This document shows, one piece after another, positions 10,100 to 17,104 of a DNA stretch of 30,007 nucleotides. The stretch comes from Nitrospirota bacterium. Lineage in GTDB: Bacteria > Nitrospirota > JAOUDF01. Below the pieces are notes generated by a model. It was not told the DNA's origin, did no database searches, and was given only the letters and a program-made list of their open reading frames with translations. The stretch is taken from NCBI GenBank assembly GCA_029859385.1, contig JAOUDF010000006.1, positions 1 through 30,007 on the forward strand, in the 5' to 3' direction. The first letter of the stretch is position 1; the number at the start of each line of letters is the position of its first letter. Made by a program: the position numbers and the translations under genes.

Positions 10100-11502
10100 A
10101 CTGTCTCCTTTTGCCTAATAATCTGCTTCAACAAATGTTCCGCAACATTTCCATCCGCACCAAAATGTATATGGGCGTATGTGGCCAGCGTATTGCCGGC
10201 CACAAACCCCTCCGGCCTCGGCTCCTCACCCGGCCGTTTTATAAACGACCAGACCGTAGAGACCCCGGCCTTTTCCTCTTCAACAATCTCCGAATAGTGA
10301 AACTCGTGGGCCCGTACCTCCTGCCCCGATGCGCCAAGGAGACCGTCTTCCTCGAACTGCACGGTCACATACCCCAGCCCGACCCGACGCTCCCGCATAC
10401 GAACTGCAAAGGGGAATATTCCCGCCATATCGTGAAAACTGCCATCTTTGCCGTAGATACCGCGGCTCAGATAGATAAGCCCACCGCACTCGGCATAGAT
10501 CGGCATCCCTTCCCTGCTCCTCCGCCGTATCTCTTCACGAAGCGGGGTATTGGCCGAAAGCCTTTCTGCGTGGACCTCGGGATAGCCGCCACCGATATAG
10601 AGACCGTCGATGTCCGGCGGAAGACTTGAATCCTTCAGCGGGCTGAAGAAGACCAGTTCTGCCCCCAGCTCTTCCAGCAAATCGAGGTTATCCTGGTAAT
10701 AGAAGCAGAAGGCTTCATCCATGGGGATGCCGATGCGGATTTGCTTTTGTAGGGGCGAACCCCTGTGTTCGCCCTCTCTTTCAGGGTAGGCACGGGAATC
10801 TACCCCCACATCAACCGACCGCGCCAACCGGACAATTTCATCCAGATCCAGATGACGCTCCAGCCATTCCTTAAGCAGCACGGAATCAAATGCGCCCGAT
10901 TCTTCCGCCGTCAAGAGCCCTAGATGGCGCTCCGGGATAGTTACGGCACCGTCACGCGGAAGACATCCCAGAACCTTCGCCCGGCACCGCCCTTTCACTG
11001 CCCCACGGAGCCACTTGCCGTGCCGCTCCGAGCCAATGCGGTTGAAGATTACTCCTGCCAGTTGCAGATCAGGGTCAAAACTCTCGAACCCCAGTACCAG
11101 CGCCCCGGCACTCCTCGCCATGCTGCGGCCGTCCACCACCAGCAGCACCGGCGCACCCAGCAGTTTGGCCACATGGGCAGTACTTCCAGCATCACCATCA
11201 GCGTCATAGCCGTCGAAAAGCCCCATCACCCCTTCGATGACGGCGATATCGGCCCCCTGAACCCCGCGGTTGAAGGCCTCCCGCACCCCCTCTTCCCCCA
11301 TCATCCAGCTGTCGAGGTTCCGCGAAGGGCGTCCGCATATCCGGGTGTGATGACCCGCATCGATGAAGTCCGGTCCCACCTTGAAAGGCTGTACAAGGTA
11401 TCCTCGGGCCTTAAGCGCCGCCATGAGCCCCAGGGCCACGGTGGTCTTGCCCGAGCCGCTCTGCGGCGCGGCGATGACGATGGTCGGGATACGGTTTCCC
11501 AT
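10084..11502 (-). CDS. cbiA: Cobyrinate a,c-diamide synthase
   Basis: ATP- and glutamine-dependent amidation of the a and c side chains of cobyrinate, a step of corrin ring synthesis. 472 residues. The N-terminal dethiobiotin-synthetase-like domain carries the P-loop APQSGSGKTT (residues 12-21) and FKVGPDFID. The C-terminal class I amidotransferase domain has nucleophile Cys339 (YAECGGLIYLS) and a distal His in EFHYSEI or YAHIHF. The linker, about residues 240-252 (EREGEHRGSPLQ), is encoded by a palindromic repeat inserted in frame. ATG overlaps the cobC stop by one base (TGATG); the 3' end overlaps bzaF. Confidence 0.95.
   Translation of the reverse strand: MGNRIPTIVIAAPQSGSGKTTVALGLMAALKARGYLVQPFKVGPDFIDAGHHTRICGRPSRNLDSWMMGEEGVREAFNRGVQGADIAVIEGVMGLFDGYDADGDAGSTAHVAKLLGAPVLLVVDGRSMARSAGALVLGFESFDPDLQLAGVIFNRIGSERHGKWLRGAVKGRCRAKVLGCLPRDGAVTIPERHLGLLTAEESGAFDSVLLKEWLERHLDLDEIVRLARSVDVGVDSRAYPEREGEHRGSPLQKQIRIGIPMDEAFCFYYQDNLDLLEELGAELVFFSPLKDSSLPPDIDGLYIGGGYPEVHAERLSANTPLREEIRRRSREGMPIYAECGGLIYLSRGIYGKDGSFHDMAGIFPFAVRMRERRVGLGYVTVQFEEDGLLGASGQEVRAHEFHYSEIVEEEKAGVSTVWSFIKRPGEEPRPEGFVAGNTLATYAHIHFGADGNVAEHLLKQIIRQKETVWRHS
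10749..10780. repeat. Small palindromic repeat inside cbiA
   Basis: GGGCGAAC (10753-10760) and GTTCGCCC (10767-10774) form a perfect 8-bp stem with a six-base loop, inside a GTAGGGGCGAACCCC-type unit. It resembles dispersed intergenic palindromes I know from several bacterial genomes. Here it is read in frame as part of the linker between the two domains of CbiA. Only one copy is visible in this window. Confidence 0.6.
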
Positions 11503-12143
11503 CAGCGAATCAACCTGTGCGCATCGCCCTCGTCTACGCTGTTCATGAGGCGCACCACTGCCGTATTCTCATACATCTCCACGATGTTGAGGCAGGCATA
11601 GTACTGATCGAGCCGGAAGATGTGGGCGAGATCGAGGCCCAGTGCATCACAAAGGATAATCCGGTTTACCCCGCCGTGGATCACCATCGCCACCGGCTCA
11701 CCGGCATGACGGGCCGCGATTTGCCTGACCGCCCCCAGGATCCGTTCGCTCATACCGCGGAAGCTTTCGCCGCCGGGCGGTGTATAGCCTGGGACGTCGG
11801 CCATGTAGGCCGCCCACTCGCTCGGATATCGCGCCTGAATCTCATCCCAGGTCAACCCTTCCCAGTGGCCGAATGAGCGTTCCTTGAGCTCCGGCACGAC
11901 AATGGGCGTGAGACCAAAGGCCGCCGCTACATGCCCCGCACCCACCCGGGAACGAACCAGGTCGCTGGAGTAAACGGCAGCCGGAGCCTTTGAATCGAGA
12001 AATGCCTTGAGCCGCGAAGGCATGGCCGCTGACTGTTCCTCGCCTCTGGGGCTGAGGGCAACGTCGGTCTGGCCGTTGTAGCGCTTCTCGTGCGCGTTGG
12101 CCACTTCGCCGTGGCGGAAAAAGAAAAGCCTTGCCGGCGTCAT
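11502..12143 (-). CDS. cobC: Alpha-ribazole phosphatase (histidine phosphatase family)
   Basis: Removes the phosphate from alpha-ribazole 5'-phosphate, the nucleotide-loop intermediate made by CobT. 213 residues. The start at 12143 is chosen because GGAG lies seven bases upstream and the N-terminal strand leads directly into the catalytic RHGE motif (residues 10-13, FFFRHGEVANA). A more upstream start at 12179 would add 12 residues of no family character. Further motifs are SDLVRSR, LKERSFGHWEGLTWDE and the second histidine in MVIHGGVNR. The ATGA overlap with cobS and the TGATG overlap with cbiA show translational coupling. Confidence 0.9.
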   Translation of the reverse strand: MTPARLFFFRHGEVANAHEKRYNGQTDVALSPRGEEQSAAMPSRLKAFLDSKAPAAVYSSDLVRSRVGAGHVAAAFGLTPIVVPELKERSFGHWEGLTWDEIQARYPSEWAAYMADVPGYTPPGGESFRGMSERILGAVRQIAARHAGEPVAMVIHGGVNRIILCDALGLDLAHIFRLDQYYACLNIVEMYENTAVVRLMNSVDEGDAHRLIR

Positions 12144-12868
12144 AATAGAACTCCAAGGAGAAACAACACTTCTGCGCATTCATTGGATGCGCCGATAACA
12201 TCGCCGGTCACGCCGCCGAAACTCTTGTGGGCCAACCAGCGAATCACCAACACGCCGGCAACGACCAGGACAAGAGGGGCAACCAATCCAACCCCGAGCA
12301 GATAGATCGCCGGAACCGCGGCAATGACCGATGCCGCCGCCACTTCCAGCCCTCCCAGCGCCTCCACCGATGCCTTGCCCGTCCCGTCGGACCTTGGATA
12401 GCGCGACCGCCAAGCGGTCATTACCATGGCCCATCGTCCGACAGTGGGCATCAGAACCAAAGCAGCCAGCGCCGTTTCAACGTTCAACACTTTCACCGCT
12501 TCCAGTTTCAGCAGGAAGAGGAGAACGAGCCCCACCGCTCCCACCGCGCCGATGCGGCTGTCCTTCATCACTGCCAGCCGCCGTTCCCGGTCACCCATCA
12601 CAGCGAGGCCGTCGAGGGTGTCCACAAAACCGTCCACGTGAATAGCGCCGGTAAGCACCACCGGCAAGGCCAGGATCAGCGCAGCCAAGACACTGACTGA
12701 CAGATGGGGGCTTGCAAACCACCACACGCCGGCCATGAGCAGCCCAAGAACAATCCCTACCGCAGGGAAGAAGGCCATCCCGCATGCAATATCGTCAGCC
12801 TTCAAGTCCCGGGGAGGCAAGAGAGGAATAACGGTCAGAAAGTTCCAGGCGGTGAGAAAACGGCGCAT
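12140..12868 (-). CDS. cobS: Adenosylcobinamide-GDP ribazoletransferase (cobalamin synthase)
   Basis: Joins adenosylcobinamide-GDP to alpha-ribazole, the last step of nucleotide-loop assembly, in the membrane. 242 residues with at least five hydrophobic segments (for example VLGLLMAGVWWF, VSVLAALILALPVVL and VAPLVLVVAGVLVI). The family motif is HVDGFVDTLDGLAVM followed by MKDSRIGAVGAVGLVL, with the metal-binding Asp residues. The N-terminus FLTAWNFLTVIPL is typical. It lies 18 bases after cobT and overlaps cobC. Confidence 0.95.
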   Translation of the reverse strand: MRRFLTAWNFLTVIPLLPPRDLKADDIACGMAFFPAVGIVLGLLMAGVWWFASPHLSVSVLAALILALPVVLTGAIHVDGFVDTLDGLAVMGDRERRLAVMKDSRIGAVGAVGLVLLFLLKLEAVKVLNVETALAALVLMPTVGRWAMVMTAWRSRYPRSDGTGKASVEALGGLEVAAASVIAAVPAIYLLGVGLVAPLVLVVAGVLVIRWLAHKSFGGVTGDVIGASNECAEVLFLLGVLL

Positions 12869-12886
12869 GGTTCCCTTTAACGCGGC

Positions 12887-13963
12887 TTAGTGAGCCCGCT
12901 TGAGCTTCTCGTCTGCTTCGGTTACACCCGCCGCGTCAAAACTGGCAATCTCGGTGAGCACCTTAACCCCGCACTCGACAAGATTAATTCCCAGCGCGGC
13001 ACCCGTGCCCTCGCCAAGCCGCATGTCCAGATCGACAAAGGGTCGCTGCCCGATTTTGTCCAGGGCAGACTGGTGTCCTATCTCCACCGACTTGTGGGCC
13101 ATGAAGATATAGTCCCTGACGAGAGGGCACAATTCCGTGGCAACCAGCGCACCGGCAGTAGAGATAAAGCCATCCACCACCACGGGGATACGGCGGGACG
13201 CCCCGCCGAGGATGAGCCCCGCAATACCGGCGATCTCATAACCGCCTACCTTGGCGAGTACGTCGAGAGCGTCTTTCGGGTCGGGCCGGTTCACCTCGAG
13301 GCTCCTCTTGATGACCGACACCTTGTGGGCCCATGCAGCCTCGTTAATGCCTGTGCCCCGCCCGGTCAGTTCCTCAACCGTCTTACCGGTAAAGACGGCG
13401 ACAATGGCGCTGGACGGAGTGGTGTTGGCGATGCCCATATCGCCCGTACCCAGTATGTCATACCCCTTGCCAGCATAGCGTTGCGCCAGTTCGATGCCGA
13501 CCTCCAAGGCCTTTACCGCGTCATCCCGACTCATGGCGGGCCCCACGGCCATATTCGCCGTCCCCCTACCAACCTTTTTGCAGACAAGCCCGTCGGCCTG
13601 CTCAAACTCGTAATCTACGCCGATATCGACCACCACCACCTCGGCTCCCACATGCCGGGCGATGACGTTCACCCCTGCCCCGCCGCGCAGGAAGTTGAAG
13701 ACCATCTGCGGCGTCACCTCTTTCGGGAAGGCGCTTACCCCTTCGTCAGCCACGCCGTGATCCCCGGCAAAGGTAAATATGGCCTTCTTGTTCAATATCG
13801 GATTCAGGTTCTCGCGGATCGCCGCGTACCGGCGACCGAACTCCTCGAGCCTGCCAAGGCTCCCCTGGGGCTTGGCCTGCCGGTCGAGGATCGACTGGGC
13901 CTGTTCGTGGTAAGAAGGATTTATCGGCTTGATCTCTTTAAGCGTAGTTTCCAGAAGCGACAT
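12887..13963 (-). CDS. cobT: Nicotinate-nucleotide:dimethylbenzimidazole phosphoribosyltransferase
   Basis: Activates the benzimidazole lower ligand to its alpha-ribotide, using nicotinate mononucleotide. 358 residues, standard length. Motifs: FAGDHGVADEGVSAFP, FLRGGAGVNVIARH, DILGTGDMGIANTTPSSAI, GGYEIAGIAGLILGGA, and the catalytic Glu318 in RLGEGTGAALG. Its substrate would be the product of the pathway begun by the ThiC-like gene six genes downstream counting from cobO. SD AGGGGA lies eight bases before the ATG. Confidence 0.97.
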   Translation of the reverse strand: MSLLETTLKEIKPINPSYHEQAQSILDRQAKPQGSLGRLEEFGRRYAAIRENLNPILNKKAIFTFAGDHGVADEGVSAFPKEVTPQMVFNFLRGGAGVNVIARHVGAEVVVVDIGVDYEFEQADGLVCKKVGRGTANMAVGPAMSRDDAVKALEVGIELAQRYAGKGYDILGTGDMGIANTTPSSAIVAVFTGKTVEELTGRGTGINEAAWAHKVSVIKRSLEVNRPDPKDALDVLAKVGGYEIAGIAGLILGGASRRIPVVVDGFISTAGALVATELCPLVRDYIFMAHKSVEIGHQSALDKIGQRPFVDLDMRLGEGTGAALGINLVECGVKVLTEIASFDAAGVTEADEKLKRAH

Positions 13964-13982
13964 TCTTCACTGTCCCCTGCGG

Positions 13983-14516
13983 TTATTTTAGTTTTTGCGG
14001 CAGACCCGCCACCACCAGATAGACTTCGTCCGCCAGCTCGGCAATCATCTGGTGCATGTCACCCACCAGGTCACGGAACTTCCTCGCCAGGGCATTGTCC
14101 GGGACAATCCCCATGCCGACCTCGTTGGAGACGATGAGAATCCTGAAACCCCTATCTTGTGTTGCTGTGTGAACATTCCTGATCTGCCCCTGCAAAAATG
14201 CCTTGGAGTCGATTCCCGAATTTACCTCCATTGCCATGGCATTGGCCACCCAGAAAGTAAGGCAGTCCAGAAGAACCACGGTCCCTTCCTCGGTCACCTC
14301 AAGGACACCGGCCACGTCCAGAGGCTCTTCGGCGGCCCGCCAGCCCTCTCCCCTCTGTTTGCGGTGTTGCTCTATCCGCGCCATCATTTCGTCGTCGCGT
14401 GCTTCAGCCGTCGCGATATAGAGACGATGGTCACCCATTGCCTCGGCCCTTCTAAGGGCATAGATACTTTTGCCCGACCGCGTTCCGCCCAATACGAGAA
14501 TAAGCTGTCCGGCCAT
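13983..14516 (-). CDS. cobU: Adenosylcobinamide kinase / adenosylcobinamide-phosphate guanylyltransferase
   Basis: Phosphorylates adenosylcobinamide and then transfers GMP to give adenosylcobinamide-GDP, the partner substrate of CobS. 177 residues, the usual length. The P-loop GGTRSGKS is at residues 10-17, followed by RAEAMGDHRLYIATAEARDDEM, here shortened to ATAEARDDEM as the signature, then HRKQRGEGW and VLLDCLTFWVAN. The C-terminus SNEVGMGIVPDNALARKFRD is also typical. Its ATG overlaps the cobO stop by one base (TGATG). Confidence 0.96.
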   Translation of the reverse strand: MAGQLILVLGGTRSGKSIYALRRAEAMGDHRLYIATAEARDDEMMARIEQHRKQRGEGWRAAEEPLDVAGVLEVTEEGTVVLLDCLTFWVANAMAMEVNSGIDSKAFLQGQIRNVHTATQDRGFRILIVSNEVGMGIVPDNALARKFRDLVGDMHQMIAELADEVYLVVAGLPQKLK

Positions 14517-15052
14517 CAGTACTCTATCCCCTTTCTCGCGGCGATGCCCGAATCCTTGAACGGGTGTTTGACCATGCGCATCTCCGTTACATAGTCGGCC
14601 GCGGCGACTACCTCACCAGGCGCCGACCGCCCGGTAAGCACCAGCTCGACATTCGCCGGCCTGCTCTCGATAAGGGCCAGCAGCGGCGCTATCTCCATCC
14701 ATCCCTGAGAGACCACATTGTTGATCTCATCGAGCACCACGACATCGTATGCCCCCGACAGCACGAGGGTCGTCACCTGTTCGAAATCGCGGCGAATAGT
14801 TGCCTTGAGAGTCGCCTCGTCGCCACCGCCGGAAAAGAGCGGGTGCACCTGGTCAAACCGCTGAACGGTAAGATTGGGAACCTGCCGGGCAATGCCCGCC
14901 TCGCCCGACTCACTGACACCCCCCTTGAAAAACTGGGCAAAGAGGACCCGCAGGCCGTGGCCCGCGGCGCGGCATGCCAGGCCAAAGGCAGCGGTCGTCT
15001 TTCCCTTGGCGTCGCCGGTGTAGACATGGACGAGTCCCTGATCAAGCGTCAT
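14516..15052 (-). CDS. cobO: Cob(I)alamin / cobyrinate adenosyltransferase
   Basis: Adds the 5'-deoxyadenosyl group to reduced corrinoids using ATP. 178 residues, CobA/CobO/BtuR type. The P-loop GDAKGKTTAAFG starts at residue 13, followed by ACRAAGHGLRVLFAQFFKG, DVVVLDEINNVVSQGW and VELVLTGRSAPGEVV, all conserved in the family. First gene of the corrinoid operon; TGGAG lies five bases before the ATG. It follows a riboswitch and terminator, so its expression and that of the downstream genes should fall when cobalamin is plentiful. Confidence 0.96.
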   Translation of the reverse strand: MTLDQGLVHVYTGDAKGKTTAAFGLACRAAGHGLRVLFAQFFKGGVSESGEAGIARQVPNLTVQRFDQVHPLFSGGGDEATLKATIRRDFEQVTTLVLSGAYDVVVLDEINNVVSQGWMEIAPLLALIESRPANVELVLTGRSAPGEVVAAADYVTEMRMVKHPFKDSGIAARKGIEY

Positions 15053-15065
15053 GAAGGCTCCAGAA

Positions 15066-15113
15066 ATAAAAAATCCCCGATCTCTTCAAGGGTAGGGGAG
15101 AGATCGGGGATTT
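15066..15113 (-). terminator. Riboswitch-controlled terminator before cobO
   Basis: On the minus strand a perfect 15-bp stem (AAATCCCCGATCTCT with AGAGATCGGGGATTT; plus-strand 15071-15085 and 15099-15113) closes a 13-base loop and runs into a T tract. It lies between the cobalamin riboswitch and cobO, 14 bases before the cobO ATG, so it is the expected expression platform for transcription attenuation. Confidence 0.9.
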
Positions 15114-15160
15114 AATAACAATCCCTTGCTCCCCTCCCCCTCGGAAGGCTCAAGCAAACA

Positions 15161-15313
15161 GCGGGTCCATCAGGTATCCTGGCTCCCGGGTCAACACCTT
15201 TCCCCGCCTTCCCGATCGGTATGACCAGTGGCGTGTGAGGGATAAGATTCGCCGGTTACAGTTGCGGGGCAGCTCCCGATTTTAACGGGATTCCCCGATA
15301 GACCACCTTACTT
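15161..15313 (-). promoter_or_regulatory. Cobalamin (adenosylcobalamin-class) riboswitch
   Basis: Read on the minus strand, the conserved elements appear in order: AAGGTGGTC near 15313, ATCGGGAGCTGCCCCGCAAC then TGTAACCGG, CACGCCACTGG, ATCGGGAAGGCGGGG, and the B12 box GGGAGCCAGGATACCTGATG ending near 15165. This matches the cobalamin riboswitch core, including the L5/P6 region and the CCTG of the B12 box. Edges are approximate because the outer P1 helix was not modelled. The downstream terminator and cobO-bzaF genes fit cobalamin feedback. Confidence 0.93.
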
Positions 15314-15338
15314 ATGTTGAGCGGGGATACCCCCGACT

Positions 15339-15368
15339 ATTCTACTGGAGCGGGCGACGAGATTTGAA
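15339..15368 (-). promoter_or_regulatory. Candidate cob operon promoter overlapping the tRNA-Gly gene
   Basis: TAGAAT (15339-15344, five of six -10 matches) lies just past the tRNA 3' end. TTCAAA (15363-15368, four of six -35 matches), 18 bases upstream, is part of the tRNA T loop. The implied start lies about 15 to 20 bases before the riboswitch. The alternative is readthrough from the tRNA promoter. Confidence 0.35.
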
Positions 15369-15420
15369 CTCGCGACCTCAACCTTGGGAAGGTTGCACTC
15401 TACCGCTGAGTTACGCCCGC
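15346..15420 (-). tRNA. tRNA-Gly (anticodon CCC)
   Basis: 75 bases with encoded CCA. Acceptor arms GCGGGCG and CGCCCGC pair fully. D arm ACTCAGCGGTAGAGT; anticodon stem CAACC/GGTTG with loop TTCCCAA, giving CCC; T arm with GTTCAAATC. Discriminator T. The minus-strand 3' end is followed within 33 bases by the cobalamin riboswitch, with only a short GC hairpin (CGGGG-GTAT-CCCCG) and no T tract between. Confidence 0.97.
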
Positions 15421-15444
15421 CTGTCTTTCTTTTAAAGAGGTGAG

Positions 15445-15474
15445 AGTATAGTTGAAGAGTCTCAGGGTTGTCAA
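15445..15474 (-). promoter_or_regulatory. Promoter of tRNA-Gly
   Basis: Perfect TTGACA (15469-15474), an 18-base spacer, then TATACT (15445-15450, five of six). The implied start lies about 15 bases before the tRNA 5' end. It may also feed the riboswitch and cob genes downstream. Confidence 0.75.
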
Positions 15475-15480
15475 TCCATG

Positions 15481-15516
15481 AAAAAAGGCCGGGACCCTTC
15501 AGGGCCTCCGGCCTTT
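15481..15516 (-). terminator. Intrinsic terminator of the beta-carbonic anhydrase gene
   Basis: Stem AAAGGCCGG / CCGGCCTTT (15484-15492 with 15508-15516), with further pairing inside the loop (CCCT/AGGG), followed on the minus strand by six T. It begins 25 bases after the stop codon of the gene. Confidence 0.9.
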
Positions 15517-15540
15517 CAACTGCAATCATACCGCTTGCAA

Positions 15541-16263
15541 TTAGTGCTTGTGCTTGTCTCCACCCTTGGCGGCAGCGGTCTCGATCATCTCAACCTTGCC
15601 GGTGCTGAGCATATACTCGCCGACAAGAATCTTGACCTTGCCTTCCCCGGCAAGATGCTTCAGGATTTTGCTCTTCGAAACCAGATCCCTGGCGGTCTTC
15701 TTCGCATTTTCCTGTACACAGGCGTTAAGGAGATCGTCACCCTTCGCCGTCTTCTTGGCCGCGGCAACAGCCGGGGCAATCTTCTTCACAATGGCGCCAA
15801 TGTTGCCATCGGCCTTGCCACCGGTGTCGATGGTAGCCTTGACGGCGCCGCACTTCTCATGACCAAGCACGACGATCAACTGGGTACCGAGGTGCTCGGC
15901 GGCATACTCCACGCTGCCCAGCTCATCCTGGTCAACGACATTGCCGGCAACACGGATAACAAAAAGATCACCCAAGCCCTGATCAAAGAGATGCTCAGGG
16001 GCAACACGGGAATCGGAGCAGCTCACGATGATAGCGAACGGCTTCTGCCCCTTGGTCAGTTCCTGACGGCGGACCTCGCTCAGATCGGCGGTCTTTCCTT
16101 TCCCTTCAACATAGCGGGCATTCCCGTCCATCAGTTTCTTGAGGGCCTCATCGGGGGAAACTCCACCGCCCTGCTCCGAGCCGAACACATGGCCTGCGGA
16201 AAAGGGCAGAACCAGCATTGACAACAAACCTGCGCCAGCAACAATCTTTTTCAGACGTATCAT
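15541..16263 (-). CDS. Beta-type carbonic anhydrase, exported
   Basis: CO2 hydration in the periplasm or envelope. 240 residues. The N-terminal signal peptide (RLKKIVAGAGLLSMLVLPFS) is unusual for the mostly cytosolic beta class, but exported members are known. Zinc and catalytic residues: Cys82, Asp84 and Arg86 (VSCSDSRVAPE), then His135 and Cys138 (VVLGHEKCGAV). The His/Lys-rich tail (GGDKHKH) could bind metal. A GGAG site lies nine bases before the ATG. Monocistronic: own terminator downstream, non-coding gap upstream. It is the second exported carbonic anhydrase in this window. Confidence 0.94.
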   Translation of the reverse strand: MIRLKKIVAGAGLLSMLVLPFSAGHVFGSEQGGGVSPDEALKKLMDGNARYVEGKGKTADLSEVRRQELTKGQKPFAIIVSCSDSRVAPEHLFDQGLGDLFVIRVAGNVVDQDELGSVEYAAEHLGTQLIVVLGHEKCGAVKATIDTGGKADGNIGAIVKKIAPAVAAAKKTAKGDDLLNACVQENAKKTARDLVSKSKILKHLAGEGKVKILVGEYMLSTGKVEMIETAAAKGGDKHKH

Positions 16264-16590
16264 TTAATTATTCTCCATGAAATATTAAGAGTTCTTTATT
16301 ACCGGACACAACAGGTTGTCACCTATTCCCCCCTTTCTGTCAGGATATGAACAGGGTCGGTAAATTACCAAAACGCGGGGATTTGTGTCAACGTGAGACA
16401 GCGGGAAGAGTGATTAATAAATATTAACCGCGATAATTGCTACTGTTGGGAAGAAGAACGCCCTGAAAAACGGGGAAGACAAAAAAAGATCGGCCTCGGA
16501 AACCGAGCCGCATGGAAGGGTTTGAATCAGTCGAGAACCAACGGGAGACCATCGGTTCTCGCATCATGTAGACAGTGTTGTGGGGGCGGA
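16264..16590. other. Intergenic region between the beta-carbonic anhydrase and small exported protein genes
   Basis: About 327 bases with no gene I can support. It holds the upstream region of the carbonic anhydrase gene (near-palindrome ACAACAGGTTGT around 16307), a terminator at 16481-16510, and a second hairpin CGAGAACC/GGTTCTCG (16532-16539 with 16554-16561) just after the stop of the next gene. Confidence 0.6.
16481..16510 (-). terminator. Intrinsic terminator of the small exported protein gene
   Basis: Minus strand: CGGCTCGG-TTTC-CGAGGCCG with one mismatch, then ATC and seven T. It lies about 80 bases after the stop at 16591. Confidence 0.8.
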
Positions 16591-16932
16591 TCAGAAGCTC
16601 CGCTCTACCACTTCTTCACTGGCAGCTGCCGTGGCAGCATGCTCAGGAACGGTAAAGCCTTTTGACCAGGTCTGTTCGGAGCCGTCATTGTCAGTCCAGA
16701 CGACCTTTACTAGTTCCCTGGTATCTATCAGATAGTATGCATCGACATCGGACGAATTATTTTCTTCCGGACTGTAGTAGTGAACCTGAATCACATCCGG
16801 GTTATCGTCCTGATCGATATCGACGAAGCGATATTTGCAGTCCCACTGCTGGAACTCCGCCGGGTCGGGCTGTGACGCCCATGCCGTTGTCGAAACAACA
16901 GCAAATAAAAGCATAAGCAGAATTTTTTTCAT
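16591..16932 (-). CDS. Small exported protein with an Asp-rich calcium-type loop
   Basis: 113 residues. Signal peptide (KKILLMLLFAVVSTTAWA, cleavage near residue 19). The mature part has an acidic loop DIDQDDNPDVIQV, like the DxDxDGxxD calcium loops of FG-GAP/VCBS repeats, and a single Cys. The rest (YYLIDTRELVKVVWTDNDG) suggests a small beta-sheet protein. No known family recognised. It is followed by its own terminator; upstream lies the multicopper oxidase gene on the same strand, but with a hairpin between, so it may be a separate transcript. Confidence 0.7.
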   Translation of the reverse strand: MKKILLMLLFAVVSTTAWASQPDPAEFQQWDCKYRFVDIDQDDNPDVIQVHYYSPEENNSSDVDAYYLIDTRELVKVVWTDNDGSEQTWSKGFTVPEHAATAAASEEVVERSF

Positions 16933-17061
16933 GACACATCACATCATGGGCTCAATTTCCCATCCTCCTTTCATCGCTCCGAGGTCTCTTGCCCAGCGGG
17001 CCTCTTTGCATCTTGTTAATTCTATCGGCATATCCGGCACTTACTTGAATTTTTTCCATAC

Positions 17062-17097
17062 ATTCCGCCCCGTCCCGAGAGGGCAACGGGGCGGAAT
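17062..17097 (-). terminator. Strong hairpin after the multicopper oxidase gene, terminator-like
   Basis: A perfect 12-bp stem (ATTCCGCCCCGT / ACGGGGCGGAAT; 17062-17073 with 17086-17097) begins eight bases after the oxidase stop codon. No T tract follows on the minus strand, so it may act as a 3' stabiliser rather than an efficient intrinsic terminator. Confidence 0.6.
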
Positions 17098-17104
17098 CTC
17101 AGGA

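Noticed and set aside
10084..10140. TPP riboswitch upstream of the ThiC-like gene
   Set aside because: The gene starts inside cbiA and no THI-box sequence is visible.
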